This document shows, one piece after another, positions 62,669-64,000 of a stretch of DNA of 64,000 nucleotides. The translations under genes and the position numbers were made by a program. The DNA comes from Actibacterium lipolyticum. Its GTDB lineage: Bacteria > Pseudomonadota > Alphaproteobacteria > Rhodobacterales > Rhodobacteraceae. Positions within the stretch are counted from its first letter, which is position 1. Each line of letters begins with the position of its first letter. The notes beneath the pieces are model-generated. The model was not told where the DNA came from and ran no database searches. It saw only the letters and a list, made by a program, of their open reading frames with translations. Where the stretch lies: positions 1 to 64,000 of the forward strand of contig NZ_FXYE01000002.1 of the NCBI RefSeq assembly GCF_900184935.1, in the 5' to 3' direction.

Positions 62669-63493
62669 ATGTTGCGCTTTTCCATTGGATTTATTCGCGT
62701 CAACGCGTGGCCCCTTGCGCTGATCGTTTGCGTGGTGGCTCTCGCCCACTATCTTCTTAACACCCCGAATCTCTTCCCAAACATATCTCGGCTTGGCGGC
62801 AACGATGGGGTCTTGTCAGGGCTTGGAAAGTACTTCGAAAAACACAGCAGGTTCCTTCCGCTTGTGCTTGCAACAGGTGCTCTCTGGTTGCGGTCTTCTG
62901 CTGCCTTGTGGTTTTTGGCCGTCGCCGTCCTGAGCAATCTTCCGACGCTCACCTTTGTCTTTGAGATTTGGGCAAAGGGTCGGGTCGCCTGGGATGCTCC
63001 GAAGATTCTGTGGCGGACTGCATTGCCGCTGGGCGCGTTGGTTCTATGCGTGGTCGCTGTCTTTGGCACAGGTAGAAAACCCGCCCTGTTAGGTCCGAAC
63101 TCAATCCTCGACCGCAGACTGAAAACCGCCGCTATTGTCGCATCCGGAATCGCGCTGATAGCCTGTTTATCCCTTGTCCCCGGTGTGGTCAGGGACGATA
63201 CGCCCTTCGCCAAAGCGGTACAGCTAAAGCTGTTATCTCAGCCAGAATTGCCCGTATTGTTTCTGGCATTTCTGGCGGCGATCTATGATATGAAAGTTGC
63301 CCCTTGGCTACACGGGTTGGCGCTGCTCTACCTGCTCAACGACATTCAACAAAATCTGCAATATTTGCTGTACCAAGGAAGAAACTTCATTAATGGCGAA
63401 GTGGAGCTGACCTATGCTGCGGCATCTGTCGTGGCATTGGTATGTGCGTCGTTCTTTGCCCGGCGCAATAAACGGCGCAGCGAAACAGAGTAA
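62669..63493 (+). CDS. Polytopic membrane protein, unknown
   Basis: 274 residues with about seven hydrophobic segments (near 13-30, 60-78, 80-100, 118-135, 158-178, 200-215 and 250-265) and a basic C-terminus (ARRNKRRSETE). Codon usage is looser than the neighbours and the upstream gap is AT-rich, which fits horizontal gain. No family is recognised. It is not coupled to either neighbour. Confidence 0.6.
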   Translation: MLRFSIGFIRVNAWPLALIVCVVALAHYLLNTPNLFPNISRLGGNDGVLSGLGKYFEKHSRFLPLVLATGALWLRSSAALWFLAVAVLSNLPTLTFVFEIWAKGRVAWDAPKILWRTALPLGALVLCVVAVFGTGRKPALLGPNSILDRRLKTAAIVASGIALIACLSLVPGVVRDDTPFAKAVQLKLLSQPELPVLFLAFLAAIYDMKVAPWLHGLALLYLLNDIQQNLQYLLYQGRNFINGEVELTYAAASVVALVCASFFARRNKRRSETE

Positions 63494-63566
63494 CCCTGTG
63501 GGGCATTCAGGTCGGTATTTTACCAGCCACCTGCCGCCCCGCGTCTGGTAGCAACATCAAAAAGCA

Positions 63567-64000
63567 TCACCCGGCCACGCCGCGCAGAAGGCGTTTGCGG
63601 GCGGGTGGAATTGCTTTGATCTCTAGCCCCGTGAACACATGCAGGGTGTTCATGTCACGGTCGACCACCGCGTGGTCGCTGACCCAGCCGCCCATCATTA
63701 GATAGGTCCGCAATAGCGGTGGCATGCCGATCAGTGCGCGTTTAGCATCGGGTTTGGCGCGGCGCAGTTTTTGCGCGAACTTAAAGACATTGGGTGCCTT
63801 GATCCGTGGCAGGAACCGCTTTGGCGCGATGTGCTTGTCTTTCAACAACGCGAAGGCATCCATGTATTCCGCAGCTTCGGTTCCCTTGAACGATGAACAG
63901 CCGAACAGCATCTCCACGCCTTGCTCATCGACGTATTGGGTCATCGCCCCCCATGCGACGCGCAGGATGTCAGGGTCTTTCCAATCGGGATGAATGCAGA
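63567..64000 (-). CDS. olsB: Ornithine-lipid N-acyltransferase (OlsB-like), 3' part
   Basis: The gene runs off the right edge: the frame is open beyond 63944 to the window end, reading CIHPDWKDPDILRVAWGA before MTQYVDEQG. The blocks VEMLFGCSSFKGTEAAEYMDAF and PPLLRTYLMMGGWVSDHAVVD are characteristic of the GNAT-like OlsB family, which transfers a 3-hydroxyacyl group to the alpha-amine of ornithine, the first step of ornithine-lipid synthesis. About 143 residues of the C-terminal part are visible. Confidence 0.85.
   Translation of the reverse strand, partial: CIHPDWKDPDILRVAWGAMTQYVDEQGVEMLFGCSSFKGTEAAEYMDAFALLKDKHIAPKRFLPRIKAPNVFKFAQKLRRAKPDAKRALIGMPPLLRTYLMMGGWVSDHAVVDRDMNTLHVFTGLEIKAIPPARKRLLRGVAG

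Overview
The window looks like chromosome of a marine alphaproteobacterium of the Rhodobacterales (Roseobacter group). The evidence is high-GC coding with strong third-position bias (which also creates long antisense shadow frames), a zwf-pgl-pgi Entner-Doudoroff-type set, TctABC tripartite transport with its own two-component system, a rhizobial/roseobacter-type rhamnose locus with a fused aldolase-dehydrogenase, a MeTr + RACo-type corrinoid module, and an OlsB-type ornithine-lipid acyltransferase at the right edge. The assignment is inferred from protein families, not from a search.

Layout. 1-1830: the 3' part of a TPR-array gene built from ten near-identical 141-bp units, then a 3' fragment of a tRNA-Ser(CGA) gene that looks like the distal attachment site of an integrated element lying to the left. 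2.0-5.8 kb: a periplasmic copper/redox cluster (Cys/His-rich small protein, c-type cytochrome, Tat-exported multicopper oxidase, cytochrome c', second cytochrome c, His-rich periplasmic protein). 5.9-10.05 kb: an unknown small protein, MgtE, and a RimB-like protease / RimK-like ligase / aspartoacylase-like trio. 10.1-20.8 kb: complete L-rhamnose locus, rhaA-rhaD divergent from rhaR-S-T-P-Q-M-K, with a four-site operator candidate between them. 20.8-23.8 kb: copA-cueR behind a recognisable CueR promoter. 23.9-26.3 kb: exbB-exbD-exbD-tonB, in which one ExbD has Asn in place of the conserved membrane Asp. 26.5-32.9 kb: tctD-tctE plus a periplasmic binding protein, divergent from tctC-tctB-tctA. 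33-37.8 kb: DEAD-box helicase, an unknown exported protein, rlmE, ppx/gppA. 38.0-42.4 kb: one-carbon/corrinoid module. 42.45 kb: tRNA-Gly(CCC). 42.6-46.3 kb: pgi, pgl, zwf. 46.4-50.1 kb: HNH nuclease, a DnaA-box pair, a 38-residue membrane peptide, esterase, AlkA-like glycosylase, MFS transporter. 50.1-54.9 kb: a tightly coupled chain, cysS - 35-residue ORF - cimA - methyltransferase - squalene/phytoene-synthase-like, preceded by a leaderless 13-codon ORF rich in Ile and Cys codons. 55-64 kb: assorted metabolic genes, an outer-membrane barrel, TPM protein, CoA-transferase, ABC-F ATPase, an orphan membrane protein in a less typical stretch, and partial olsB.

How genes work together. The rhamnose genes cover uptake, anomer interconversion, isomerisation, phosphorylation and cleavage/oxidation to lactate and DHAP. 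CopA-CueR handles cytoplasmic Cu(I), and the 2.0-5.8 kb cluster probably handles periplasmic copper or electrons. The Tct system couples a tricarboxylate-type transporter to a sensor kinase that may be assisted by its own binding protein. The 38-42 kb genes probably feed methyl-tetrahydrofolate into a corrinoid protein encoded elsewhere. The most novel-looking items are three short ORFs (47278-47394, 53226-53333, 54850-54891), the ExbD Asp-to-Asn paralogue, the tRNA-Ser att remnant beside the TPR array, the arginine-tailed corrinoid pair, and several operator candidates.
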